Part shown: piece by piece, positions 1 to 8,134 of the stretch
How the letters are laid out: every line of letters begins with the position of its first letter
How positions within the stretch are numbered: the first letter of the stretch is position 1
Source: an uncultured Actinomycetes bacterium
Lineage (GTDB): Bacteria; Actinomycetota; Actinomycetes; S36-B12; UBA10799
Reading direction: 5' to 3'
Assembly (NCBI GenBank): GCA_946803585.1
Contig: CAMPEQ010000008.1
Location: 304,416 to 368,415 of the forward strand
DNA: 64,000 nt
Program-made: the position numbers and the translations under genes
The notes under the pieces: model-generated
Told to the model about the DNA's origin: nothing
The model's input: the letters and a program-made list of their open reading frames with translations, nothing else
Databases searched by the model: none

Positions 1-436
1 GCACCAGGATTGGCTCGAGAACGGCCAGAGACTCAAGGACAGCACGCCGCGATCCGGGAAGGTTGACAATCAACGTCTCCCCAACCGTTCCGGCGATTCC
101 GCGAGAGAGCGCGGCGGTTGGCACCACATCCCATGACCGGGAACGAATCAGGTCAGCAATCCCCGGGACTTCCCGATCGACGACTTGCCTTGTCTGCTCC
201 GGAGTTAGGTCCGTCGGTGAGATCCCGGTACCGCCGCAGGTGATAACTAGCGACGACCGGGCTACCTCCTGCCGCAGGACGTCCGCGATCCCCTCCCCAT
301 CAGATACACAAAGTGCTGATTGAACGTGAAAGCCGCGAGCGCGCAGGAACTCGACTGCCGCTGGGCCTGCCGTGTCCTCGTACTCACCGGTGCTGGCACG
401 GGTGGAAACGGTGATCACACTTGCTGGGTAGACCAT
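1..436 (-). CDS. MoaB/MogA-type molybdopterin biosynthesis protein, 3' end cut off by the window edge
   Basis: The reading frame starts at ATG 436 and stays open to base 1, so about 145 residues are visible and the C-terminus is missing. The translation begins MVYPASVITVSTRAS and contains the family motif TCGGTGISPTDLTPEQT, followed by a segment ending in AGTVGETLIVNLPGSRRG. This is the MoaB/MogA fold that binds molybdopterin and adenylylates it (MogA type) before metal insertion. The gene lies 13 bases downstream of modC on the same strand, so cofactor maturation and molybdate import are probably co-transcribed. The visible part does not separate MoaB from MogA. Family assignment is secure; the exact subfamily is not. 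Confidence 0.88.
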   Translation of the reverse strand, partial: MVYPASVITVSTRASTGEYEDTAGPAAVEFLRARGFHVQSALCVSDGEGIADVLRQEVARSSLVITCGGTGISPTDLTPEQTRQVVDREVPGIADLIRSRSWDVVPTAALSRGIAGTVGETLIVNLPGSRRAVLESLAVLEPILV

Positions 437-449
437 GGGTCAATCGTAA

Positions 450-1157
450 CTACGACACCGACGGGTCGTAGTTTGTCGGCCCCACACCGGACCCCGAGGT
501 GGCCTGCAAGCGGCCATCGGCAAGGACGTAAGGAAGCGCAGACATGGCCGAGACATCGTCTCGATCATGAGTGACGACGACAACCGGGCCGGTGAATCCG
601 ACAAGAGAGTCCACAAGCGCCTGGCGCACCGCGGGGCGAGCCGAACTATCAAGTGCTGCAAACGGTTCATCAAGGAGTAATACGTCAGGTGCAACGGCGA
701 TTGCACGTGCAATGGCAACGCGCTGGCGCTGACCACCGGAAAGGGTGCGGGCCGATTGCCTCGCCAGGTCGCTGAGTCCGAAGGTCTCCATCAGCATCCC
801 AAGCCTGCTGACTGTCGCTGAATCGCGTCGCTGCCCGCGTTTCAGGCCGACCGCGACGTTCTGCTCGACGGTCAGCCAATCAAAGATCCGATAGTCCTGA
901 AAGACCAACCCCACAGGACGATGTTGGGGCCGCAGAAAGACATCCTCTCGGGGGGAATCCCACGTGCGCTCGCCACAGCGGATGGAGCCGCTCTCGATCG
1001 AGATGAGACCGGCAAGAACGGCCAACAAAGTGGACTTCCCTGAGCCGTTCGCGCCAGTGATCGCCACGGGCTGGCCCGCAGGAGCAACCAAATCGATGTT
1101 CAGATTGCACTGCGCTCGCCGGGCAAGAAAGGACATCTCTAGTTGTGACTTACTCAC
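450..1157 (-). CDS. modC: Molybdate ABC transporter ATP-binding protein, short form without TOBE domain
   Basis: This is the ATPase of the ModABC molybdate importer, on the cytoplasmic face of the membrane. Over 235 residues it shows Walker A GANGSGKS (35-42), Q-loop Gln87, signature LSGGQ (139-143), Walker B VLLLDEP (159-165) and an H-loop THD near 197. Classical ModC has about 350 residues and ends in a molybdate-binding TOBE/Mop domain. Here the chain stops soon after the ATPase domain, and a TOBE domain is encoded separately at 2800-3198. The GTG start at 1157 overlaps the end of modB by 8 bases, so the two are translationally coupled. The neighbouring modB and modA genes make molybdate (or tungstate) the likely substrate. 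Confidence 0.9.
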   Translation of the reverse strand: MSKSQLEMSFLARRAQCNLNIDLVAPAGQPVAITGANGSGKSTLLAVLAGLISIESGSIRCGERTWDSPREDVFLRPQHRPVGLVFQDYRIFDWLTVEQNVAVGLKRGQRRDSATVSRLGMLMETFGLSDLARQSARTLSGGQRQRVAIARAIAVAPDVLLLDEPFAALDSSARPAVRQALVDSLVGFTGPVVVVTHDRDDVSAMSALPYVLADGRLQATSGSGVGPTNYDPSVS

Positions 1158-1998
1158 GGGCTATCACCTGACCTGCCCAGTTCCCTCGCAGCACCCACAG
1201 CACGAGCACACAGATCGCGATGAGAATCATGCTGAGCGCTACTGATTCGCCTGGATCACGGGCAAGTGTGTAGTAAATATCGGTCGGCAAGGTTTGAGTA
1301 ACCCCCGGCAAGCTACCTGCGAAAGTGATCGTCGCGCCGAACTCCCCCAGCGCACGCGCCCAACAGAGAACGGCTCCTGCAACTATCGCCGGGCGAATCA
1401 TCGGCAGCGTAATTCTCATGATGATCCGCGCTTCTGAGAGTCCGAGCACTGCACCGGCCTCCTCGAGATCGCGACCCCGCGTCCGCAGGGCACCCTCGAC
1501 CGTGATGACCAGGAACGGGAGCGAAACGAAGAGTTGAGCCATCACGACCGCCACCCAGGTAAACGGGATCGTAACCGATCCGATCTCAAACAAGGGGCGC
1601 CCAACTAGGCCACCGCGTCCGAATGCGGCGAGTAGCGCCACACCACCCACCACGGGCGGTAGAACAAGCGGGAGTATGACCAGCGATCGGGCGAGAGCAC
1701 GGCCCCGAAACTGCGCCCTCGCGAGGACGAAGGCCAATGGAATTCCAATAACGAGCGCAACCGCAGTTGTCAGAGTTGATGTCCAAAGGGACAGCCAGAT
1801 CGCCTGCCGGGTTGACTCATTTGCCAACACCTCGGGCATCGTCGACCACGGCGCCTTGGTCAGGACTCCGATGATCGGGATAGCCAAAAACAACAGCCCC
1901 AGGACTGCAGCGCCTTTGATCGCAAGTGGGGTTGTTCGCGAGGTGAGGCGCTGACGTTCAATGCTAGATCGCGCAACGGTCGCAGTTTCACTACCCAT
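1150..1998 (-). CDS. modB: Molybdate ABC transporter permease
   Basis: Membrane-spanning subunit of the molybdate importer. The frame is open from 2064, but ATG 1998 is preferred: GAGGTGG lies just upstream and this start clears the end of modA by 10 bases. That gives 282 residues. The protein has six or so hydrophobic segments and a binding-protein-dependent permease (EAA) loop around EEAGAVLGLSEARIIMRITL, the site where ModC docks. The C-terminal part GEFGATITFAGSLPGVTQTL is typical of ModB/CysT permeases. It is flanked by modA and modC in one minus-strand operon. Confidence 0.92.
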   Translation of the reverse strand: MGSETATVARSSIERQRLTSRTTPLAIKGAAVLGLLFLAIPIIGVLTKAPWSTMPEVLANESTRQAIWLSLWTSTLTTAVALVIGIPLAFVLARAQFRGRALARSLVILPLVLPPVVGGVALLAAFGRGGLVGRPLFEIGSVTIPFTWVAVVMAQLFVSLPFLVITVEGALRTRGRDLEEAGAVLGLSEARIIMRITLPMIRPAIVAGAVLCWARALGEFGATITFAGSLPGVTQTLPTDIYYTLARDPGESVALSMILIAICVLVLWVLRGNWAGQVIARE

Positions 1999-2008
1999 CG
2001 CTGCCACC

Positions 2009-2797
2009 TCAGCCCTGCGACCGCGGGAGAAAGCCGCTCTGCACGAGAATGGACTGACCGACATCGGATAAGACGAACTCTACGAATCTGGCGGCGAGCT
2101 CGGGCAGCGTCGTATCCGCTAGCGAGGTAATCGGATACGACGTCGTGGTGTTCAGCTCTGGCGGGATCGGAATGTCGGACACCCCGCCGCCGCTGGTCAC
2201 CACGTCGCTGGCATAGACGAACCCGGCATCCACTTGATCTGTTCGCACTTTGGTCAGGACTGCCGAGACATCCGGTTCATAGGTCGCCGGCACGAGTTCT
2301 ATCCCCGCTCGATCCATGACCGTTGCGGCCCCCTCACCGCAGGGAACCTCCGGCTGGCACATCGCGACAGCAACTCCATCAGCGCTCAGATCAGCCAGAT
2401 CCTCGATTCCTGCCCGGTTTTGCTGGGGTAGCGCAACCGCCATTCGATTGGCAGCAAAGACCAACGGAGACGACGCGGCTAACCCGGAATCGGCGACGAA
2501 ATCCATCGTAGTTTGGTTCGCCGAGGCGAATACGTCGATTGGTGATCCAGCAACGATTCCCGCCGCCAAGGTGGAACTACCGCCATAGGTCATCGCCACC
2601 TCAACGTCGGGATTTGCCCGCTCGAAGTCTGCTGCCAGCAGATCAAACGGCACATTGAGCGATGCCGCTGCCGCGACAACGAGTTCGCGCTGTGGCACTG
2701 AGTCTTCCGCGGCACACCCAACGAGCGTCGGGCCAGAAACGATGGTCCCCAAGGTCGCTAGTCCAACACTCCAGATGCGGGGACTCAACGCCAACAT
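2009..2797 (-). CDS. modA: Molybdate-binding lipoprotein ModA (first copy)
   Basis: Extracytoplasmic solute-binding protein that captures molybdate and delivers it to ModBC. The 262-residue product has a hydrophobic signal with lipobox LVGC (Cys near 28), so it should be lipid-anchored. The mature part starts VVAAAASLNVPFDLLAADF, where the Ser-containing A-A-A-S-L motif contacts the oxyanion. GGSSTLAAGI and DVFASANQ are further ModA hallmarks. A CxxxVPCG pair near residue 150 is shared with the second ModA at 10107. The gene starts only 2 bases after the HTH-TOBE gene ends, so they are co-transcribed. Confidence 0.93.
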   Translation of the reverse strand: MLALSPRIWSVGLATLGTIVSGPTLVGCAAEDSVPQRELVVAAAASLNVPFDLLAADFERANPDVEVAMTYGGSSTLAAGIVAGSPIDVFASANQTTMDFVADSGLAASSPLVFAANRMAVALPQQNRAGIEDLADLSADGVAVAMCQPEVPCGEGAATVMDRAGIELVPATYEPDVSAVLTKVRTDQVDAGFVYASDVVTSGGGVSDIPIPPELNTTTSYPITSLADTTLPELAARFVEFVLSDVGQSILVQSGFLPRSQG

Positions 2798-2799
2798 CC

Positions 2800-3198
2800 C
2801 TATGTGAGTAGGTCGATCGAGATATTGGTGGACTTGACCGAGACGGCCGCGATCGACCCGACTTCAAGCCCAAGTTCGTCTGCCGCCTCACGGCTTATCA
2901 GCGACACAAACCGGTGTGCGCCGACTTGGACATCGACTTGTGCCATCACCTTGTCGAGCACAACTGCGGTAACTATGCCGGTCAGCCGGTTACGAACAGA
3001 ATGTCCTGGAGAATCATCCGGCAGCGTGGACACTGCTGAAGCGCGCTCAACCATGACTTCGGCCAACTCAGAGCCATCGACGGTTTGTCGACCTCCATCG
3101 ATCGCAGCGCTCAAACGGCCTTCCTCGATCCAACGTCGAACAGTGTCATCACTGACCCCCGCGAGGTCCGCAGCCTGCTTGATTCGAATCCGCGCCAT
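2800..3198 (-). CDS. HTH-TOBE (Mop) protein, probable molybdate-responsive regulator or molybdate-binding protein
   Basis: The first 50 or so of 132 residues form an excisionase/MerR-like helix-turn-helix (IKQAADLAGVSDDTVRRWIEEGRL). Residues 68-130 form a TOBE/Mop domain (NRLTGIVTAVVLDKVMAQVDV ... SLISREAADELGLEVGS ... AVSVKSTNISI). TOBE domains bind molybdate or tungstate oxyanions. The gene is the first of the modABC operon, whose ModC lacks its own TOBE domain. I infer that it senses intracellular molybdate and regulates the operon, or buffers the oxyanion. The domain assignment is clear from sequence; the regulatory role is not proven. No convincing operator is visible in the short upstream stretch. 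Confidence 0.85.
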   Translation of the reverse strand: MARIRIKQAADLAGVSDDTVRRWIEEGRLSAAIDGGRQTVDGSELAEVMVERASAVSTLPDDSPGHSVRNRLTGIVTAVVLDKVMAQVDVQVGAHRFVSLISREAADELGLEVGSIAAVSVKSTNISIDLLT

Positions 3199-3304
3199 AC
3201 CATCAATCTATCACCCGCTATCCTCAAACACGGATGCATCAGATGATTCTCTCCGTAAATGCGTCGCCCAAGACGGATGTCACGCTACAAGACGGTTGCC
3301 ACGG

Positions 3305-4081
3305 TTAGGCGTCGCCAGTCCGCCTGTCGACATCGGAGGCGCTGACTCGACGAACGGGCACCCTGTCGGCGCGGTTCAATCGCGCGACACACAGCCCCGG
3401 ACTCGGGAAGACTTCCAGCTCTTTGAAGCTCACACCCTGGCCAGAGCTCCCCAACTCCTCAACCATGAGTTCGGCGTGAATATCGCAAATGACGGGATAA
3501 TCCCGTACCAAGTCGCCATACGGGCAGTCGTTAATGAGCACGGCATCACCCAGCACGTTTGAGTTTGCCTGGAAACCTAACCGCCGCAGACTCTCCACGA
3601 CAGCCGCCACAACCCCGTCCGGGGTTTCCGCATCAACCACCGCCAGGGTCGGCTCACCCGTTATCTGCGCCCACTTGTGCGCAACGTTGCGGGCTAGGTT
3701 CTCATCATTTGCCGCTAGCAGCTGTTCGACAAGCTCGTCTGCAAGTCGCTGCTGGGCGCCAAGCCGCTCGGGTGCGAGCGCGTACCGCCACGGCGGGCGC
3801 CCCCTGCCTTCCCTCTCCCCTGCGAACCGAACGATGTGACCACCGGAGCGCAGTAGTTCTAGCTGCCCACGCACGGTATTTGCATGCAAATCGGTGATGG
3901 CGCAGATCTCGTCGACAGAGCACCCATCCGGGGTGTCAGTCAGCGTTTGCAGGACTTGGGACCGAGAGGTTCCGCCGCTCGGCCCGGCAGCCCCCGCGAG
4001 TGATTCAGCCCGATCACCAGTGGAGAGGCTCGCGAGTTTTGCCAGCGTTTGACCGATCCGGTCACTCGCTGATTTTGCCAT
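3305..4081 (-). CDS. Winged-helix regulator with SufR-like iron-sulfur ligand pattern
   Basis: A DNA-binding protein of the DeoR/ArsR-type winged-helix group. In the 263-residue reading (GTG 4096) the helix-turn-helix lies at about 45-110 (VDEICAITDLHANTVRGQLELL, wing at REGRGRPPWRYAL). The C-terminal half carries Cys191-x12-Cys204-x2-His207 and a third Cys at 236. This is the spacing seen in SufR-type [4Fe-4S] repressors. ATG 4081 (258 residues) is preferred because it leaves the divergent promoter region free. The gene diverges from narK1, so control of nitrate uptake by oxygen, NO or Fe-S status is a reasonable inference. The true ligand is unknown. Confidence 0.8.
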   Translation of the reverse strand: MAKSASDRIGQTLAKLASLSTGDRAESLAGAAGPSGGTSRSQVLQTLTDTPDGCSVDEICAITDLHANTVRGQLELLRSGGHIVRFAGEREGRGRPPWRYALAPERLGAQQRLADELVEQLLAANDENLARNVAHKWAQITGEPTLAVVDAETPDGVVAAVVESLRRLGFQANSNVLGDAVLINDCPYGDLVRDYPVICDIHAELMVEELGSSGQGVSFKELEVFPSPGLCVARLNRADRVPVRRVSASDVDRRTGDA

Positions 4082-4090
4082 AGTTGTTTT

Positions 4091-4137
4091 TATCACACCA
4101 ATGAATAAATAACATTATCTAATAGGTGAATGTGATA
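4091..4137. promoter_or_regulatory. Divergent promoter/operator region between the SufR-like regulator and narK1
   Basis: This A+T-rich 47-bp stretch is bounded by outward-facing copies of TGTGATAAA, read leftward from 4097 and rightward from 4131. Each fits an extended -10 element (TGtGATAAa) serving one of the two divergent genes. The arms also form a 7-bp inverted repeat (TATCACA / TGTGATA, 33 bp apart) that could be an operator. Using ATG 4081 and ATG 4177 as starts leaves all of it non-coding. No mapped transcript is available, so this rests on pattern only. Confidence 0.5.
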
Positions 4138-4176
4138 AATTGGGCCGAAGCCAGAATCGGTACGAAGGGCACAACG

Positions 4177-5598
4177 ATGGCGCTACCCGCGGAACACCCA
4201 ACGAACGCTCGCGACGAAGCTGACGATCAGGCAGACACCGCCGGACCAGCCGAACGCAGTGCGCGAATGCGCGTCCTCGTCATCTCGACCATCACTTTCA
4301 CTTTGATGTTTGCGGTCTGGTTAATGTTCGGGATTCTCGGTATTCCGATCCGGGCCGAGTTCGACTTAACCGATGTGCAACTAGCTTGGCTGACAGCTGT
4401 CGCGGTGCTAAACGGATCGATCTGGCGCTTACCTGCCGGTATCGCCGCGGACCGCTGGGGTGGCCGCCGAGTCATGGCCGTGATGTTATTTGCCACCGCA
4501 GTCCCGTCGTTCCTGATTGCCTACGTTGGCAGTTACGGCATCCTGCTGTTCCTAGCCTTTCTCGTCGGCTTTGCAGGCAACTCCTTCTCCGTCGGCATCT
4601 CGTGGGTGAGCGCCTGGTGGCCGCAGAATCGTCAGGGCCTGGCATTAGGGATCTTTGGGGCAGGAAACGTCGGTGCCTCAGTTACCAAACTCATCGGACC
4701 GACGCTGATTGCCGTCGTTCCCGTCGCCGGCTACTTCGCCGGAATCGTCCCGGGTGGGTGGCGCTTCATCCCGTTCGCATACGGAATCGCGCTGGTGATC
4801 GCTGGCGTTGTCGTGCTAATTGGCACTCCTGCCAATGACCGAGTTCCGGGTCGAGGCCGATCACTGCACTCCATGCTCATCCCGCTCAAACAAGTTCGGG
4901 TGTGGCGCCTAAGCCTCTACTACCTCGTCGTATTCGGTGGCTACGTCGCCTTGGCCGCATGGCTGCCGAAGTACTATGTCGACGTTTATGGCACGAGCGT
5001 CACCACTGCAGGCCTTCTCACTGCCCTCTTCATCTTTCCGGCATCGCTGCTGCGCCCACTCGGAGGTTGGCTATCTGACAGCTATGGTGCGCGGCGCGTT
5101 CTGTACTTCTCGTTCACCGTGATCCTGATCGCCAGCGGAATTCTACTCATGCCATACGGCTACATCGTGGTAGCCAACCCAGACGGCAGTACCAGCGAAT
5201 ACCTGCCGTGGCGCGTTGGCCTTGTGATGTTCACCGCTCTTATCGTGCTCATCGGCGTCGCGATGGGCGTCGGGAAGGCCGCAGTGTTCAAGCACATCCC
5301 GGAGTACTTCCCGCGCGACGTGGGAGCAGTCGGGGGCCTTGTTGGTTCACTCGGCGCCCTCGGCGGCTTCTTCCTCCCGCTCCTCTTTGCCTACATCGCG
5401 GCATGGACCGGCCATCCACAATCAACCTTCGGAGTGCTGTTTGTCGTCACTGCGATCACCGCACTTTGGATGCACTTCACGATTGTTCGAATGCTCCACC
5501 GCGCAAGCCCCGAGCTTGCGAAGCAAGTCGATGACGCAACTATCCATAATCCAGGCGAGTCCAGCAAGGAAACTACCGGAACAGGGGTTCAAAAATGA
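4177..5598 (+). CDS. narK: NarK-type nitrate/nitrite transporter (MFS, NNP family), first copy
   Basis: Twelve-helix major facilitator of the nitrate/nitrite porter family in the cytoplasmic membrane. Both NNP signatures are present: one in GNSFSVGISWVSAWWPQNRQ and the other in VGKAAVFKHIPEYFPRDVGA-VGGLVGSLGALGG. The MFS loop DRWGGRRV follows helix 2. The frame can start at GTG 4126, but ATG 4177 with GAAGGG 6-7 bases upstream is favoured, giving 473 residues. The stop overlaps the start of the next narK by 4 bases (ATGA). Tandem NarK1/NarK2 pairs are known in denitrifiers, one acting as nitrate/proton symporter and the other as nitrate/nitrite exchanger. Which copy does which cannot be read here. 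Confidence 0.9.
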   Translation: MALPAEHPTNARDEADDQADTAGPAERSARMRVLVISTITFTLMFAVWLMFGILGIPIRAEFDLTDVQLAWLTAVAVLNGSIWRLPAGIAADRWGGRRVMAVMLFATAVPSFLIAYVGSYGILLFLAFLVGFAGNSFSVGISWVSAWWPQNRQGLALGIFGAGNVGASVTKLIGPTLIAVVPVAGYFAGIVPGGWRFIPFAYGIALVIAGVVVLIGTPANDRVPGRGRSLHSMLIPLKQVRVWRLSLYYLVVFGGYVALAAWLPKYYVDVYGTSVTTAGLLTALFIFPASLLRPLGGWLSDSYGARRVLYFSFTVILIASGILLMPYGYIVVANPDGSTSEYLPWRVGLVMFTALIVLIGVAMGVGKAAVFKHIPEYFPRDVGAVGGLVGSLGALGGFFLPLLFAYIAAWTGHPQSTFGVLFVVTAITALWMHFTIVRMLHRASPELAKQVDDATIHNPGESSKETTGTGVQK

Positions 5599-6947
5599 GC
5601 GATGTAAGCGCGACCGCGCCGAAGCCGAGTCGGGGTCGAGATTGGCTCCCCGAGTGGGACCCAGAAGACACTGCGAACTGGAACTCCAGCCTCGCTTGGC
5701 GAACCCTGTGGATCACTACCTTCAACCTAATTCTTGCCTTCATCGTTTGGTTTATGGTCTCGGCCATCGCATCCGAGCTAAACCAAATTGGATTTGACCT
5801 CTCACAAGCCCAGCTCTACTGGCTCGCAGCGATTCCCGGACTAAGCGGCGGAACTCTCCGTCTTATCTGGACGTTCCTGCCACCCCTAGTCGGTACCCGA
5901 AAGCTCGTTACGGTCTCGACAGGTTTACTCCTTCTTCCACTTGTCGGGTGGGCTCTCGCGCTCCAAGATCCCTCGACGCCGTACTGGTGGCTCCTTGTGT
6001 TGGCCGCGCTGACCGGTCTTGGTGGAGGCGCGTTCTCCGGCTTCATGCCGAGTACGTCGTACTTCTTTCCCAAGAGTAAGCAGGGAACCGCGCTCGGTCT
6101 GCAGGCGGGAATCGGTAACTTCGGCGTCAGCATTGTCCAGTTCGTCACCCCGTGGATCATCGGCTTTGGGCTGTTCGGGAGCATTGTTAGAACGTCCCAA
6201 GTCCGGACGACGCCTGCAGGAGTAACGAGTGATGTCTGGCTCCAGAACAGCGGTCTTCTGTGGATACCCTTCGTCATCGTCGGTGCCATCCTCGCTTGGA
6301 TCTACCTGCGTAGTGTGCCCGTCCAGGCCCGTGGAATCCGCGAGCAGTTCGACATCTTCAGCAACAAGCACACGTGGATCATGACGTTGCTCTACGTCAT
6401 CACGTTCGGAACGTTCTCCGGCTTCGCCGCATCCTGGGCGCTGCTCATCACCAACACTTACGGCGCCTCTGTGTTCGGCGCCGCCGGAATCGATGCGTTG
6501 AAATACGCCTTCCTCGGAGCGCTCGTTGGATCCATTGCGCGAATCGTCGCCGGTCCCCCAGCAGACAAACTCGGTGGTGGCATCATCACAGTGATCTCTG
6601 CCCTGGGAATCGCGGCCTTCTCCATCTTCGCCTCGTTCCAGTTGAACCCGGAGTCAGCGGATCAGTTCCCGATGTTCCTGTGGGCAATGCTCGCCGTGTT
6701 CTTCTTTGCCGGGGTGGGTAACGCCAGCACGTTCAAACAGATGCCGATGATCTTCGATCGTCGTCAAGCTGGCGGCGTCATCGGCTGGACCTCAGCGATC
6801 GCCGCGTACGGACCCTTCTTCTTCGGAGTGATCCTGGCGTCGATATCACCGACCCTCTTCTTCCAGGTCTGGGCTGGGGTAGCGATCATCGGCGCGATCG
6901 TTGCGTGGTGGTACTACGCCCGCCCGGGCGCCGAGATGCCCTCGTAG
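5595..6947 (+). CDS. narK: NarK-type nitrate/nitrite transporter (MFS, NNP family), second copy
   Basis: A second, divergent NNP transporter of 450 residues. Its first signature is GGGAFSGFMPSTSYFFPKSK followed by GTALGLQAGIGNFGVSIVQF. The second is GVGNASTFKQMPMIFDRRQA-GGVIGWTSAIAAYGPF. It has the usual twelve hydrophobic segments and a short charged N-terminus rich in Trp (DWLPEWDPEDTANWN). The sequence differs clearly from its upstream neighbour, so the pair is not a recent duplication. The ATGA overlap implies coupled translation in roughly equal amounts, consistent with two transporters working together. The gene converges on the radical SAM gene with only 5 bases between stops. Confidence 0.9.
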   Translation: MSDVSATAPKPSRGRDWLPEWDPEDTANWNSSLAWRTLWITTFNLILAFIVWFMVSAIASELNQIGFDLSQAQLYWLAAIPGLSGGTLRLIWTFLPPLVGTRKLVTVSTGLLLLPLVGWALALQDPSTPYWWLLVLAALTGLGGGAFSGFMPSTSYFFPKSKQGTALGLQAGIGNFGVSIVQFVTPWIIGFGLFGSIVRTSQVRTTPAGVTSDVWLQNSGLLWIPFVIVGAILAWIYLRSVPVQARGIREQFDIFSNKHTWIMTLLYVITFGTFSGFAASWALLITNTYGASVFGAAGIDALKYAFLGALVGSIARIVAGPPADKLGGGIITVISALGIAAFSIFASFQLNPESADQFPMFLWAMLAVFFFAGVGNASTFKQMPMIFDRRQAGGVIGWTSAIAAYGPFFFGVILASISPTLFFQVWAGVAIIGAIVAWWYYARPGAEMPS

Positions 6948-6952
6948 TCGGA

Positions 6953-8134
6953 CTACCCAGATCCGGCAGTTTCGAGCCCAGCCTTGAAACTGCCGGGGAG
7001 GTATCCGCACAGCGGGTCCTCGGCGAATAAGTCCCCCGACGCTGCATACGCTCGCGACCGTGATCCGCCGCAAATACTCGCGAACTCACACTCTCCGCAG
7101 CGCCCTTTCAAGAGAGTGACATCGCGGATTCCCGCGAACAGTTCCGATTCACGATAGATCGATCGCAGCGTCGAGCTATTCACATTGCCAGCGCTGATCG
7201 GAAGAAAACCGCTGGGATGGACCTCGCCGGTATGGGAGATGAAGACGAATCCGTTCCCTGAGCTCACGTTCAACGGAGCTCGACGTACCCGCTGCGGTTC
7301 TACCAGCCCAAGATCGCGGGCTTGCTCTGTGAGGGACAGATACAGCGAACCAAGGCCCAGTTCAGCTACTGGGTCGAGGCCTAACTTACTGAGGACATCC
7401 CGTTGGTAGGAGACCCGTTTGAAGTGGTGTCCTTCCGTCGTTCGTGTCGGGACGATCTGGCCCATGTCGTAGAGGAAGTTCATGATGTCCTCTACCTGCG
7501 CGGCACTCGGCGCATCTAAGTTCGTGCCCCTGCCCGTGGGAACGAGCATGAAGGCACTCCATGTCATTGCGCCGACGTTGCGTACCAGACTCGCGATCTC
7601 GGGCATTTCGTGCACATTCGCCAATGTCACCGTTGAGTTGATCTGTACCTTCAGGCCCATTTCTCGAGCAGCATTCCAGCCGTCCATTGTGCGCTGGAAC
7701 GTACCGGGGATTCCCCGGAAGGCGTCGTGGACTTCCGCCGTCGACCCGTCGAGCGACAGCGACAACGCCGTCAGGCCCGCATCTCGCATTGCGGCCAGCG
7801 ATACGGGATTGAGCGCTTGGGTTGCCGACGGGGAGACCGCCATCGGCAACCCAATCGATTTTCCATACCGGACAAGATCTGCCAGGTCAGGTCGCTCAAA
7901 TGGGTCCCCACCGGTGATGACGAAGATTGGCGGGGGCTTACCGAAAGCAACGATGTCGTCCATCAGCGCGAAGGCCGCTTCGGTTCCCAGTTCCTGCGGG
8001 TCACGATCTGGGATTGCCTCAGCCCGGCAGTGAACGCACGCCAGTGCACACGCCCGCGTCGCTTCCCAGATAACCAGGAACGGTCGTTCGGTTCGATCCT
8101 GATGAACCACCCGTACTGAATGCCCAGCTCTCAT
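6953..8134 (-). CDS. Radical SAM/SPASM domain protein
   Basis: The N-terminal radical SAM motif Cys-x3-Cys-x2-Cys (CALACVHC, residues 29-36 from ATG 8134) binds the [4Fe-4S] cluster that cleaves S-adenosylmethionine. A C-terminal SPASM-type region (GRCGECEFASICGGSRSRAYA ... DPLCGYL) supplies ligands for extra clusters. The overall layout resembles actinobacterial proteins related to heme-d1/heme-b maturation and peptide-modifying enzymes; the substrate is unknown. An upstream in-frame start (8197) would lie within the previous gene. ATG 8134 is preferred because AAAGGGG sits five bases ahead and it makes an ATGA overlap with the SQR gene. That coupling suggests a joint role with the SQR-like protein. 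Confidence 0.85.
   Translation of the reverse strand: MRAGHSVRVVHQDRTERPFLVIWEATRACALACVHCRAEAIPDRDPQELGTEAAFALMDDIVAFGKPPPIFVITGGDPFERPDLADLVRYGKSIGLPMAVSPSATQALNPVSLAAMRDAGLTALSLSLDGSTAEVHDAFRGIPGTFQRTMDGWNAAREMGLKVQINSTVTLANVHEMPEIASLVRNVGAMTWSAFMLVPTGRGTNLDAPSAAQVEDIMNFLYDMGQIVPTRTTEGHHFKRVSYQRDVLSKLGLDPVAELGLGSLYLSLTEQARDLGLVEPQRVRRAPLNVSSGNGFVFISHTGEVHPSGFLPISAGNVNSSTLRSIYRESELFAGIRDVTLLKGRCGECEFASICGGSRSRAYAASGDLFAEDPLCGYLPGSFKAGLETAGSG

Noticed and set aside
6930..6945. Palindrome near the narK2 stop (GTAGTC-G-GACTAC) considered as a terminator
   Set aside because: The one-base spacer cannot form a stable hairpin loop.
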